Shown here: positions 24,952 through 34,013 of the stretch, piece by piece | Numbering within the stretch: position 1 is the stretch's first letter | How the letters are laid out: each line of letters opens with the position of its first letter | Source of the DNA: Haloferax marinisediminis | GTDB lineage: Archaea; Halobacteriota; Halobacteria; Halobacteriales; Haloferacaceae | Reading direction: 5' to 3' | DNA: 64,000 nt | NCBI RefSeq assembly: GCF_009674585.1 | Contig: NZ_WKJP01000001.1 | Location: 2,046,001 to 2,110,000, forward strand | Translations under genes and position numbers: made by a program | The notes under the pieces: generated by a model | The model's input: the letters and a program-made list of their open reading frames with translations, nothing else | The model's database searches: none | Told to the model about the DNA's origin: nothing

Positions 24952-26700
24952 ATGACACACCCGAATCGCAACACCCTCTGGGCACGAACCTTCGTTGACG
25001 AACTGGCACGCACCGAAATCAACGCGGTGTGCATCGCACCCGGCAGTCGGTCGACACCGCTCGTCGAGGCGTTCGACCGCCACGACGACATCGAGACGTT
25101 CTCACATCTCGACGAGCGCTCGGCCGCCTATTTCGCTCTCGGACGGGCACGGCGGACTGGGAAGGTGACGCCTATCGTCTGTACGTCTGGAACTGCTGCA
25201 GCGAACTTCCACCCCGCGGTCATCGAGGCGTCACAGGCGCGCGTTCCCATGCTCGTCCTCACCGCCGACCGCCCGCCAGAGATTCGCGACAGCGGCGCCA
25301 ACCAGACCATCGACCAGGAGAAACTCTACGGCGACGCTGTCCGCTGGTACAAGGACATGCCTGAACCGGAGGCCACTGACCGGAAACTCCGAAGCCTTCG
25401 AACGACCGCCGCGCGGGCCATCTCCGAAGCCACAGGCGTCGACGCTGGCCCAGTTCACCTCAACTTCCCCTTCCGGAAACCACTGGAACCGACGCACGTC
25501 GACGGTGACGTCCCCGCCGACCTCGACCGTGACGCACTCGATGGCCGCGACGGGAGCACGCCGTACGTTCGGACGACGACCGGCGCACCCGAACTCTCCG
25601 AAGACCATCTCCGAAAACTCGCTGACGAACTCACAGTCGACCGTGGCCTCATCGTCGCTGGACCTGCTGACCCACCGGGGTTCAACACCGAGGCACTCGC
25701 CGCCTTCGCGCATGCGACTGGCTTCCCAATCGTCGCTGACCCACTCTCGGGCCTCCGATTCGGCGGTCACACGCGAACGACGACCGTCCTCGGTGGCTAC
25801 GACGCCTACCTCGACGAGCGCGTCACCGCCGACTGGCCGGACCCGGACGTCGTCGTCCGCATCGGTGCGTCACCGACCTCCAAGCCCCTTCGGAAGTACC
25901 TCGCGCGGACCGACGCACGACAGTACCTCGTCGACCCGACGGGTCAGTGGCGCGAAGCGGAGTTCACCTCGACAGACCTCGTCGAGGCCGAACCTTCGAT
26001 ACTCGCGTGGCGCCTCTCGCAACTCATCCGCAACCGCCCTGACGCCGAGTGGAATCAGTTGTGGACGGACGCAGAGGACGTTCACTGGGATGCCGTCGAC
26101 GCGGAAACTGACGCGTTCGAGGGGCGACTCGCAGCCGACGTGGCCGACCTCGCACCCGAACCGTCGACCATCTTCGTGTCGAACTCGATGCCGGTCCGCG
26201 AACTCGACCGGTTCGCTCGTCCTTCGACCAAGGCCCGAACGGTCCTCGGGAACCGTGGTGCGTCGGGTATCGACGGTATCGTCTCGTCAGCACTCGGTGC
26301 CGGGTCGGCGTCGACGGACCATCTGACGCTTCTGACCGGTGACCTCGCGTACTATCACGACATGAACGGCCTCCTCGCGCTTGGCCGCCTCGGAGTCGAC
26401 GCGACCATCGTCCTCGTCAACAACGACGGTGGCGGCATCTTCCACATGCTCCCCATCGAGGACTACGAACCCCCGTTCACGGACCAGTTCAAGACGCCCC
26501 ACGGACTCGACTTCTCGGCGACCGAGGGGCTCTACGACCTATCGTTCGAATCGGTCGAGATGGACGAGTTCCGCGACGTGTACGCTGAATCGGTTGCCTC
26601 CGACGGCACCGACGTCATCGAAGTCCGTACCGACGCCGAGTCCTCGCATCGGGTCCGTGAGGACCTTCGAGAACGAGTCGTCGACCAGTTGACCAACTGA
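24952..26700 (+). CDS. menD: 2-succinyl-5-enolpyruvyl-6-hydroxy-3-cyclohexene-1-carboxylate synthase
   Basis: A 582-residue thiamine-diphosphate enzyme that joins isochorismate and 2-oxoglutarate. The N-terminal pyrimidine-binding domain has APGSRSTPL and the Glu-containing FSHLDERSAAYFALG. The C-terminal pyrophosphate-binding domain has the metal motif GDLAYYHDMNGLLALG ... NNDGGGIFHMLP near residue 490. RNTLWARTFVDEL at the N-terminus is typical MenD. I use the ATG at 24952; a TTG five codons earlier is possible. It follows menF closely, so they are probably one transcript. Confidence 0.95.
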   Translation: MTHPNRNTLWARTFVDELARTEINAVCIAPGSRSTPLVEAFDRHDDIETFSHLDERSAAYFALGRARRTGKVTPIVCTSGTAAANFHPAVIEASQARVPMLVLTADRPPEIRDSGANQTIDQEKLYGDAVRWYKDMPEPEATDRKLRSLRTTAARAISEATGVDAGPVHLNFPFRKPLEPTHVDGDVPADLDRDALDGRDGSTPYVRTTTGAPELSEDHLRKLADELTVDRGLIVAGPADPPGFNTEALAAFAHATGFPIVADPLSGLRFGGHTRTTTVLGGYDAYLDERVTADWPDPDVVVRIGASPTSKPLRKYLARTDARQYLVDPTGQWREAEFTSTDLVEAEPSILAWRLSQLIRNRPDAEWNQLWTDAEDVHWDAVDAETDAFEGRLAADVADLAPEPSTIFVSNSMPVRELDRFARPSTKARTVLGNRGASGIDGIVSSALGAGSASTDHLTLLTGDLAYYHDMNGLLALGRLGVDATIVLVNNDGGGIFHMLPIEDYEPPFTDQFKTPHGLDFSATEGLYDLSFESVEMDEFRDVYAESVASDGTDVIEVRTDAESSHRVREDLRERVVDQLTN

Positions 26701-26730
26701 CCTTTCACGTGCGGATTTGATGGAGGGTGT

Positions 26731-26999
26731 ATGCCCTCCGGTTTCCACCCTCACTACGGACTGAGTTCCCCGTTCGTCGCCACGCTCGCTGGCCTCGCAG
26801 TGTTCACCTACGGAGTCGTCGTCGCTCGCTAACCACCGGGTTTGTCGCGACTGGTCTCGTCGCATACGGCACGCTCTACAGCGTGACTGCGTTTCTCGTC
26901 GGCATCTGCGCCGCAATTCTCGTCGGGCTCACGTCGTGGGTGACGAGTCCAAACGGCCCCGTCCGAACCGAGCGAGTCACCCAGAATCACGACGACTGA
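26731..26999 (+). pseudogene. Possible frameshifted two-helix membrane protein gene
   Basis: Starting at ATG 26731, one frame encodes MPSGFHPHYGLSSPFVATLA with a membrane helix and stops at 26832 (33 residues). The frame one base back continues directly with TTGFVATGLVAYGTLYSVTA and a second helix, ending at 26999. Joined near 26826-26832 they make a sensible 90-residue protein with two helices and an acidic/polar tail. Each half alone looks incomplete. This could be a true lesion, a sequencing indel, or two unrelated short frames. The 3' end overlaps the convergent gene by 13 bases. Confidence 0.4.
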
Positions 27000-27487
27000 C
27001 GGAGGACGAACGACGACGAGAGGCGGTACAACGCGGCGTCGACGATGACGAACACCCCACCGACGACTGCACCGACGAGTGCGGCGACGCCGCCGGCGAC
27101 GACGACGATGAGAACGAACGGGAGCACGCCATCTAACCGGATAGACCACGGCCCAGTGACGAGGTTGACGAGCGCACCGGCGAGTATAACCCCGACCAAG
27201 AACCCCGCACCGATGAGCCCACCGGCGAGCCCGCCACGGACCACGAGTGACGAAAGCTCTCCTTCGCGGATTCGGTCGAGACCACCCTCGGAGAGCACCC
27301 ATCGCGTCGCGAGAACCGTGAGGGCCCACAGATACCCAAACACCAGCACACCTTCGACGGTGCCGAGTCCAGCGAGGATGTCTGCCAACGACCCGCTCGT
27401 GTGACCGACGAGGACGCTCAGCAGACCGAACACGACGAGGTTGAACGTGGCGATGGTCCACAGTTCGAGCGCGTCCACGTCAGCCAT
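26987..27487 (-). CDS. Haloarchaeal four-helix membrane protein
   Basis: A 166-residue integral membrane protein beginning MADVDALELWTIATFNLVVF, with about four hydrophobic segments and a short loop EGGLDRIREGELSS near residue 67. I recognise no enzyme motif. Its start lies 8 bases inside the end of the CopD-like gene, so the two are translationally coupled and may act together. The gene is real from composition; function unknown. Confidence 0.65.
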   Translation of the reverse strand: MADVDALELWTIATFNLVVFGLLSVLVGHTSGSLADILAGLGTVEGVLVFGYLWALTVLATRWVLSEGGLDRIREGELSSLVVRGGLAGGLIGAGFLVGVILAGALVNLVTGPWSIRLDGVLPFVLIVVVAGGVAALVGAVVGGVFVIVDAALYRLSSSFVLRQSS

Positions 27488-27911
27488 GGGCGAGCACCTC
27501 CGCGAGCGCGACGACGAGAACCAGTATCCCCGAGGTTGCACCGTAAAATCGCCTGAACCACGTCTCGTCGACTCCCCTGACACCGCTCCGCCGTGCAGTG
27601 AGAACGACCACGGTCCGGACGAACGACCCGACGACCAGCACCGTGACGACGCCGAGTTTGATGGTCAAAACCGTCCCCCAGCGGGTCGCCGGACCCGGTG
27701 CACCGAGTTCGCCGAGGTTCCCCACGCCGGTGACGAGCATCGCCCCCATCGTCCCCCAGAACACCCACTCGTACTGAGAGGCGAGTTGGACGCTGTCGTA
27801 GCCGAACCCTGCCGTCCGGAGCGCGTTCCACACGAAGAGCGCGCCGCCGAGGAGGAGCGCCATCCCACCGACGTGGACGAACCGAACGAGGAGGGCCGAA
27901 AGGGAGGACAT
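27480..27911 (-). CDS. CopD-like membrane protein
   Basis: A 143-residue membrane protein with four helices. The first, LVRFVHVGGMALLLGGALFVW, carries a His and the second half carries WFRRFYGATSGILVLVVALA. This layout is like the CopD/DUF2269 group of copper-resistance or haem-related membrane proteins. A metal role is only suggested by that resemblance. It is the first gene of a coupled pair. It is divergent from menB, with a TATAG-containing AT-rich stretch at about 27936-27945 between them. Confidence 0.6.
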   Translation of the reverse strand: MSSLSALLVRFVHVGGMALLLGGALFVWNALRTAGFGYDSVQLASQYEWVFWGTMGAMLVTGVGNLGELGAPGPATRWGTVLTIKLGVVTVLVVGSFVRTVVVLTARRSGVRGVDETWFRRFYGATSGILVLVVALAEVLAHG

Positions 27912-28027
27912 GTCCTCAAAGAACACCGTCTGCGGTAGTATAGGTTGGGACGAGTGCCACATCCTCGGCCTGCTCGGACTCGCCCACGCAAGCGAATCTT
28001 TTTGCGCCGCCCGCGCCGCCTCTCGAT

Positions 28028-28945
28028 ATGGTCTCGGAGATTTTCGACCCCGACCGCTGGGAACCGGTCGAGGGGTCAGACGAGTTCGACGACATCACCT
28101 ACCACCGCGCCGTCGACGTGCCAGCGGTGCGCATCGCCTTCGACCGCCCGGAGGTTCGCAACGCATTCCGCCCCGGGACGGTGGACGAACTCTACGCGGC
28201 GCTCGACCACGCTCGAAAGCGCGCCGATATTGGCTGTGTCCTCTTGACCGGCAACGGTCCATCGGAGAAAGATGGCGGGTGGGCGTTCTGTTCCGGCGGC
28301 GACCAGTCCGTTCGCGGCGGGTCGGGCTACGAGTACCGCGACGACGACGAAGCGGACGTATCCGACGACCCGCTCGTTCGCGAGGCGAAAGCCGGCCGAC
28401 TGCACATCCTCGAAGTGCAGCGACTCATCCGTTTCATGCCGAAACCCGCCGTCGCCGTGGTCCCCGGATGGGCCGTCGGCGGCGGTCACTCGCTCCACGT
28501 CGTCTGCGACATGACGCTGGCGTCCGAAGAACACGCGAAGTTCCTCCAGACCGACCCCGACGTGGCCTCCTTCGACGGTGGCTTCGGGTCGGCGTACCTC
28601 GCCAAGCAGGTCGGCCAGAAGAAGGCCCGCGAAGTGTTCTTCATGGGCAAGACGTACTCCGCCGAGGAAGCCGTCGACATGGGCATGGCCAACGAGGCGA
28701 TTCCACACGAAGAGTTAGAAGACGTCGCACTGGAGTGGGCCGACGAGATGACGAAGAAGTCGCCGACGGCGATGCGGATGCTCAAGTACGCCTTCAACAT
28801 GACCGACGACGGCATGGTCGGCCAGCAGGTGTTCGCCGGCGAGGCGACCCGACTCGCGTACATGACCGAGGAGGCGCAAGAGGGCCGTGACGCATTCCTC
28901 GAAAAGCGGCAACCGCGCTTCCGCGACTACCCCTGGCACTACTAG
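28028..28945 (+). CDS. menB: 1,4-dihydroxy-2-naphthoyl-CoA synthase
   Basis: A 305-residue crotonase-fold enzyme that closes the second ring in menaquinone synthesis. MenB-specific features are DITYHRAVDVPAVRIAF at the start, the WAFCSGGDQSVRG oxyanion segment, VPGWAVGGGHSLHVVCDMTL, and TDPDVASFDGGFGSAYLAK, and the ending RDYPWHY is typical of the MenB C-terminus. The length is slightly over the usual 270-290. It lies about 1.3 kb from menD, with the small membrane genes between. Confidence is high. Confidence 0.95.
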   Translation: MVSEIFDPDRWEPVEGSDEFDDITYHRAVDVPAVRIAFDRPEVRNAFRPGTVDELYAALDHARKRADIGCVLLTGNGPSEKDGGWAFCSGGDQSVRGGSGYEYRDDDEADVSDDPLVREAKAGRLHILEVQRLIRFMPKPAVAVVPGWAVGGGHSLHVVCDMTLASEEHAKFLQTDPDVASFDGGFGSAYLAKQVGQKKAREVFFMGKTYSAEEAVDMGMANEAIPHEELEDVALEWADEMTKKSPTAMRMLKYAFNMTDDGMVGQQVFAGEATRLAYMTEEAQEGRDAFLEKRQPRFRDYPWHY

Positions 28946-29163
28946 CCCACCTTTTTCGAGAGGTCCTCGCGCCGCAACGCGGCGCTTGAACCCCTGCAAA
29001 AACCTGTCTTCGTGAGGGCCAGCGAACGAAGGCTCGTGAGACGCGTCGCGTCTCACGGTGGAGGGAAAAACCGCAGAATCGTAGACCTTCGACGGTAATC
29101 TGGACGGACCCAGCGTTCGTTCGAGAGCGCACCCTTCTTTCTGTTCGCACTCATTTTCCGACT
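28946..29163. other. Hairpin-rich intergenic segment after menB
   Basis: A T-run (CTTTTT, 28951-28956) follows the menB stop. Then come GCGCCGC-AAC-GCGGCGC (28969-28985, perfect 7-base stem) and CGTGAGACGCG-T-CGCGTCTCACG (29035-29057, an 11-base palindrome). GAACGAAGG and CGTGAG motifs recur. It resembles intergenic repeat sequences common in haloarchaeal genomes. No open frame is convincing here. Confidence 0.5.
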
Positions 29164-29463
29164 ATGACCGAGACGATTCAGGGCGACGTCCTCCACGTCA
29201 TCCCACCAGACGAACTGGACGAACACGAACTAGACCCTGAACTCCACGCGTTAGCCGAGTCGCACTACGTCCTCGTCCTTCGGAAAGGTGGACACCCCTC
29301 GATACTGGACCTCATCTGGGCGTTCATCCGTCGGAATCCAATCGAGGCTGTAACCGTCGTGACTGACCAGCCTGCCGAAGAGGACGACGAGGTGACGCTG
29401 ACTGTCGAGGAGACGGAAATTACTGGTGTCTACGTCACAGTGGACGTTGGAGTAGGCGCCTAA
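29164..29463 (+). CDS. Small conserved haloarchaeal protein, function unknown
   Basis: A 99-residue acidic protein beginning MTETIQGDVLHVIPPDELDE. It contains a mildly hydrophobic helix HPSILDLIWAFIRRNPIEAV (residues 44-63) and ends in beta-rich EITGVYVTVDVGVG. No motif is recognised. It lies between menB and menA but in its own transcription unit. Codon use supports it as real. Confidence 0.6.
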   Translation: MTETIQGDVLHVIPPDELDEHELDPELHALAESHYVLVLRKGGHPSILDLIWAFIRRNPIEAVTVVTDQPAEEDDEVTLTVEETEITGVYVTVDVGVGA

Positions 29464-29560
29464 CGGGCCGCCCAAATCGGCACCTTCGCGACCGACACGT
29501 GCGGCGTATTCAGCACACGCTCGAAAACTCGGTACTGAGTGGCGATTCCAGCGGGGCAGT

Positions 29561-30139
29561 TCACTCCGACCTGAACGTCTCGGCGCCGACGAACCGCGGA
29601 ACCTGCCGTTTGTACGTCTGATACTCCTCACCGAACTCCTCTCGAAGCCACGGTTCCTCCGCGAACGGCAAGAGAAGCACCCACGAGACGTGTAACAGCG
29701 CCAGAACCGTAACCAAGAGCGAGTTGACAACGAGAGCGACTCCGACGATGCCGACGACCATCCCGACGTACTGTGGGTTTCGCGACCGAGCGTAGAGACC
29801 AGACGTGTGTAAGTCTCCGGAGAGCCCCATCGTCTCGTGCCGTTCGAACGACCGCTCGCTGGCGACGAAGATGACCACACCGGCGACGGCGAGGAGTGCT
29901 CCACCGACGAAACTCGACGGACGTGGGAGAATCCACGAGTTCCAATCGAAGATGGCAGTGGCGACGAGAGACAGGTTGAACACCGCGACACACCCCCAGT
30001 GAAGACGGTACTTCCACGACTTCTCACCCGGTGGCCAGAAGTGCCAGGCCGAACTGCGTATGGTCACGAGAAGCGTTCCGAGGATGGTCAGCGCCGAACT
30101 GAGACCGACGGCGAATGCGACCGATTCGGGAAGTGCCAT
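29561..30139 (-). CDS. Isoprenylcysteine-carboxyl-methyltransferase-like membrane protein
   Basis: A 192-residue membrane protein with about five helices. The C-terminal block LHTSGLYARSRNPQYVGMVV followed by EEPWLREEFGEEYQTYKRQV (near 165-184) is the SAM-binding signature of the ICMT/PEMT/NnrU-like methyltransferases. Targets in archaea are not known for this type; phospholipid or prenyl substrates are possible. It lies between men genes but on the opposite strand, so a menaquinone role is not implied. Confidence 0.78.
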   Translation of the reverse strand: MALPESVAFAVGLSSALTILGTLLVTIRSSAWHFWPPGEKSWKYRLHWGCVAVFNLSLVATAIFDWNSWILPRPSSFVGGALLAVAGVVIFVASERSFERHETMGLSGDLHTSGLYARSRNPQYVGMVVGIVGVALVVNSLLVTVLALLHVSWVLLLPFAEEPWLREEFGEEYQTYKRQVPRFVGAETFRSE

Positions 30140-30248
30140 AGCTGATGTCTGATTGTCAGTTTAATAGGTGTTCGCCCCGACAGTCGGTTCGTCGTCTCGC
30201 GTCGCCGAATGCAAAATTTGACCCTCCCCGGTCCCTGAGTAAAACGCA

Positions 30249-31187
30249 ATGAGTACGCAGGATATCTCTCGCACCCAGGCGTGGGTGATGGCGTCGCGGC
30301 CGCAGACGCTTCCGGCGGCCGCCGCGCCCGTCTTCGTCGGAACCGCGCTCGCGGTCCACGAAGGCGTCTTCGCCCCGCTTCCAGCGCTCGCGGCGCTCGT
30401 GGGTGCGTTCCTCATCCAGATTGGAACCAACTTCGCGAACGATTACTACGACGCAGTTCAGGGTGCAGACACCGAGGCCCGCGAAGGGTTCACCCGCGTC
30501 ACCGCAGGCGGTCTCATCCCGGCGGCCGAGGTGAAGCGCGCGATGTACCTGACGTTCGCTGCCGCCATCGTCCTCGGGACCTATCTCGTCTACGTCGGCG
30601 GCGTTCCCATCCTCGTCATTGGCCTCCTCTCTGTTGCCTCGGGCATCGCCTACACCGGCGGTCCGTACCCACTCGGCTACCACGGCCTCGGCGACCTGTT
30701 CGTCTTCGTCTTCTTCGGCCTCGTCGCCGTCGTCGGCACGTACTACGTGCAGGCCGTGAGCATCCTCGCGGAACCGCTGTCGATGGGTATCCCACCGGGA
30801 ACCGTTCCACTCGTCGCCATCCTCGCCAGTCTCCCAATCGCGGCCATCTCCACGAACATCCTCGTCGTGAACAACGTCCGTGACAAAGAGGAAGACGCGA
30901 CGACGGGGAAGCGAACACTCGCCGTTCGGTTCGGGTACGGATTCGCGCGTGCCGAGTACGTCGCGATGCTGGTGGTAGCCTACGCCGTCCCGGTCGTCCT
31001 GTGGTCCGAGTTCGGATTCGAGTGGTTCGTCCTCCTACCGGTCCTCTCGATGCCGATTGCGGCGCGTATCGCCCGGACGGTCGTCACGGAGACGAAAGGT
31101 GCAGAACTCAATCCAGCACTCGAAAACACCGGCAAGCTGCTCGCGCTCTACGCCGTCCTCTTTTCGGTCGGACTGGTCTTCGCGTGA
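30249..31187 (+). CDS. menA: 1,4-dihydroxy-2-naphthoate polyprenyltransferase
   Basis: A 312-residue UbiA-superfamily membrane enzyme that attaches the polyprenyl tail to dihydroxynaphthoate. The first Asp-rich motif is NFANDYYDAVQGAD (near residue 60) and the second is NNVRDKEEDATTGKRTLAV (near 205). RPQTLPAAAAPVFVGTALA is the usual MenA N-terminus. Eight or nine helices. It overlaps menC by one base (TGATG at 31185-31189), so both are co-translated, strengthening the menaquinone assignment. Confidence 0.95.
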   Translation: MSTQDISRTQAWVMASRPQTLPAAAAPVFVGTALAVHEGVFAPLPALAALVGAFLIQIGTNFANDYYDAVQGADTEAREGFTRVTAGGLIPAAEVKRAMYLTFAAAIVLGTYLVYVGGVPILVIGLLSVASGIAYTGGPYPLGYHGLGDLFVFVFFGLVAVVGTYYVQAVSILAEPLSMGIPPGTVPLVAILASLPIAAISTNILVVNNVRDKEEDATTGKRTLAVRFGYGFARAEYVAMLVVAYAVPVVLWSEFGFEWFVLLPVLSMPIAARIARTVVTETKGAELNPALENTGKLLALYAVLFSVGLVFA

Positions 31188-32209
31188 TGCGCCTCCGCGA
31201 GTTCTCTCTCGGCTTACGGCAGCCACTCAGCACTGCCAAGGGCGACATCGACCGCCGAGAGGGAATCCTCGTCGCCGTCGAGATGGGGGGCACCACTGGC
31301 GTCGGTGAAGCAACGCCGCTTCCGGGGTGGACCGAGTCCCTCGCCGAGTGTCGCGACGTACTCGAATCGGTCGGGGACCCTCAGACTGCACTCGACGATG
31401 GAACCCTCGACGAAACTCCGGCGGCCAGATACGCCGTCTCACTCGCCCTCGCGGACGCCACTGCTCGCGCAGAAAACCGCCCTCTCGCGTCGACGCTAGC
31501 CACGCGTTCACACACCTCGCTTCCGGTGAACGCGACGCTCGGTGACGCAGGTGTCGAATCGACCGTCGAGGCCGCTGTCGACGCCGTTTCGACGGGGTTC
31601 GACTGTCTGAAACTGAAGGTTGGCGCACGGAGTCTCGACGACGACATCGACCGACTCCGGGCAGTTCGGGACGCCGTCGGCCCAGACGTCTCGCTTCGGG
31701 CCGACGCGAACGGCGCGTGGGACCGTTGGACGGCAGACCGATTCCTCGATGCCGTCGAACCACTCAATCTCGAATATCTCGAACAACCACTCCCGGCGGA
31801 AGAACTCGACGGACACGCTGTCTTGCGGCGACTCCACGACACACCCCTCGCAATCGACGAGTCGCTCGCTGCCGTGTCCCCCGAACGGGCCATCGCTTCG
31901 AACGCGGCGGACGTCCTCGTCTGCAAACCGATGGCGCTCGGGGGCCCCGACCGGGTTCTCTCGGTCGCCGAACGCGCCCACGACGTGGGTGTCGACGTCG
32001 TCGTCACGACCACCATCGACGCAGTCGTCGGCCGAGTCGGTGCACTCCACGTCGCTGCCGCAGTCCCCGGGGAACGCGCACATGGGCTTGCAACGGCATC
32101 GTTCTTGGAAACTGACCTCGCTCCGGACCCCGCGCCCGTTCGAGATGGTTCGATGCAGGTTCCGGATAGTCCCGGTCTCGGCATCGACGTGGCTGACCTC
32201 CTCGACTGA
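31187..32209 (+). CDS. menC: o-Succinylbenzoate synthase
   Basis: A 340-residue enolase-superfamily enzyme that dehydrates SHCHC to o-succinylbenzoate. The KxK catalytic motif appears in DCLKLKVGA. Metal carboxylates follow in LRADANGAW, LEYLEQPLP and LAIDESLAA, and a later catalytic Lys lies in VCKPMALGG. The order and length fit MenC. The start is the ATG at 31187, which overlaps the menA stop; longer frames upstream are inside menA. Confidence 0.93.
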   Translation: MRLREFSLGLRQPLSTAKGDIDRREGILVAVEMGGTTGVGEATPLPGWTESLAECRDVLESVGDPQTALDDGTLDETPAARYAVSLALADATARAENRPLASTLATRSHTSLPVNATLGDAGVESTVEAAVDAVSTGFDCLKLKVGARSLDDDIDRLRAVRDAVGPDVSLRADANGAWDRWTADRFLDAVEPLNLEYLEQPLPAEELDGHAVLRRLHDTPLAIDESLAAVSPERAIASNAADVLVCKPMALGGPDRVLSVAERAHDVGVDVVVTTTIDAVVGRVGALHVAAAVPGERAHGLATASFLETDLAPDPAPVRDGSMQVPDSPGLGIDVADLLD

Positions 32210-32281
32210 ACCCCGTCACCGGAACCCATCAACTCTCCACGGACCAAACGTTTTTCACGATTCTGCACGTCTGCGTCGAAA

Positions 32282-33085
32282 ATGACCGAGGTCGAACTCG
32301 ACTCCGACGCAGTGCGACTCGATATCGAAGCGGGCGTCGCCACAGTGACGCTCGACGCTCCAGCGGTACGAAACGCCCTCACCATGGAGGTTACTGCCGG
32401 TGTCCGTGAGGCGCTCGCGTCTCTCCCGGACGAGGCACGATGTGTCGTCTTCCGTGGAGCTGACGGTGCATTCTGTGCCGGCGGCGACGTGAACGCCATG
32501 CTGGAGTTACAGGCCGACGCGCTGTCGCTTCCGGACGCTGTCGACCACGTCGTCCACGACACTGCCGACTGTGTCCGCCGCGTCTACGAGTGTGACCTCC
32601 CGACGATTGCCGCCATCGACGGCGCTGCTGTCGGTGCGGGCGGCGCACTCGCCATCGCCTGCGACATCCAACTCCTCCACGAAGACGCCCACATCGGGTT
32701 CGGGTTCCGCCGTGTCGGCCTCGCCGTCGACTCGGGACTCTCGTACCTCCTCCCCCGACTCGTCGGCCGGAACGTCGCGATGGAACTCGTCTACACCGGG
32801 GAACTGCTCGGCCCAGAGCGAGCACTCGAACTCGGCGTCGTGAACCGCGTCGCTGGTGCGGACGAGTTCGAAGACGAACTCGCTTCGTTGACCGACCGAA
32901 TCGCCGGCGGGCCGACGAAGGCACTCACGACTTCGAAGCGACTCTTGCGCCGTCCCGACGACTCCATCGAGGCCGCCATCGAACACGAGGCGGCGGCACA
33001 GGCCGTCATCTTCGAGACGGAGGACCACACGGAGGGTGTCGAATCGTTCATGGAGCGACGAGACCCCGAATTCGACGGACGGTAA
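32282..33085 (+). CDS. Enoyl-CoA hydratase/isomerase family protein
   Basis: A 267-residue crotonase-fold protein. Visible are VRNALTMEV, the oxyanion-hole [38 protein letters not shown] and [20 protein letters not shown]. The catalytic Glu positions of true hydratases are not obvious (LAVDSGLS stands where a Glu is common), so isomerase or other crotonase chemistry is possible. It follows menC by 72 bases, with a possible promoter of its own (AACGTTTTTCACG). A menaquinone function such as thioesterase is conceivable but not shown. Confidence 0.85.
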   Translation: MTEVELDSDAVRLDIEAGVATVTLDAPAVRNALTMEVTAGVREALASLPDEARCVVFRGADGAFCAGGDVNAMLELQADALSLPDAVDHVVHDTADCVRRVYECDLPTIAAIDGAAVGAGGALAIACDIQLLHEDAHIGFGFRRVGLAVDSGLSYLLPRLVGRNVAMELVYTGELLGPERALELGVVNRVAGADEFEDELASLTDRIAGGPTKALTTSKRLLRRPDDSIEAAIEHEAAAQAVIFETEDHTEGVESFMERRDPEFDGR

Positions 33086-33165
33086 CGGAGTCGAATCCGC
33101 CTCACACGTCGGCGGATCCGTCGAGGGTCGGAGCATACTTGTCGCCACCCGGAGACGGCGAGTGT

Positions 33166-33882
33166 ATGGTCACCGTCACCGTCTGGAACGAGTTCCGACA
33201 CGAACGAGAGAGTGAAGACGTCGCCGCAGTCTACCCCGATGGCATCCACACTGTCGTCGCCGACGCCCTCCGCGAGGGAGGCAACGAGGTGAACACCGCG
33301 ACACTGGACGAACCCGAACACGGCCTCTCTGAATCGGTCCTCGACGAGACGGACGTGCTCGTCTGGTGGGGCCACAAGGCCCACGACGAGGTAGACGACG
33401 AAATCGTCGACCGCGTCACCGACCGCGTCCGCGGTGGGATGGGACTGCTCGTCCTCCACTCTGGTCACTACTCGAAGCCATTCAAGCGCCTGATGGGAAC
33501 CTCGTGTTCCCTCAAGTGGCGCGAGGCAGGGGAGAAAGAACGCGTGTGGACAGTCGAACCCGGTCACCCCATCGCCGAGGGCCTCCCCGAGTCGTTCGAA
33601 GTGCCACGGGCAGAGATGTACGGCGAACGATTCGACATCCCCGCACCGGACGAACTCGTCTTCCTCTCGTGGTTCGAAGGTGGCGAGGTGTTCCGAAGTG
33701 GGTGCTGCTACACCCGCGGGAAGGGCCGTATCTTCTACTTCCGGCCGGGTCACGAGACGTACCCAATCTACGAGCAACCCGAGATTCGAACCGTCCTCAC
33801 CAACGCCGTCGACTGGGCGGCACCCGGTGACGGCCCCGACCCGTACTTCGGCAACGCAGACCCACTCGAAGACCTCGACTGA
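33166..33882 (+). CDS. ThuA-like (trehalose utilisation) domain protein
   Basis: A 238-residue protein with a class I glutamine-amidotransferase-like fold of the ThuA family: [12 protein letters not shown] at the start, [14 protein letters not shown] near residue 65, [19 protein letters not shown] near residue 95, and [19 protein letters not shown] near residue 185. ThuA proteins are linked to oxidation of trehalose or related disaccharides. No trehalose gene is adjacent. The start at 33166 leaves out nine upstream residues that lie in leader-like sequence. Confidence 0.85.
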   Translation: MVTVTVWNEFRHERESEDVAAVYPDGIHTVVADALREGGNEVNTATLDEPEHGLSESVLDETDVLVWWGHKAHDEVDDEIVDRVTDRVRGGMGLLVLHSGHYSKPFKRLMGTSCSLKWREAGEKERVWTVEPGHPIAEGLPESFEVPRAEMYGERFDIPAPDELVFLSWFEGGEVFRSGCCYTRGKGRIFYFRPGHETYPIYEQPEIRTVLTNAVDWAAPGDGPDPYFGNADPLEDLD

Positions 33883-34013
33883 GGAGTCGGAATCTGTTCG
33901 TTTCGGCTTTGCTGAGGGTATGAAACTCCTGAAAAGCGATTATTTTGCTATGCAACTAATGCACACGGGACGACACTGACTGCGCACGGTGGTGGTCGGG
34001 TCGTGGTGATATC

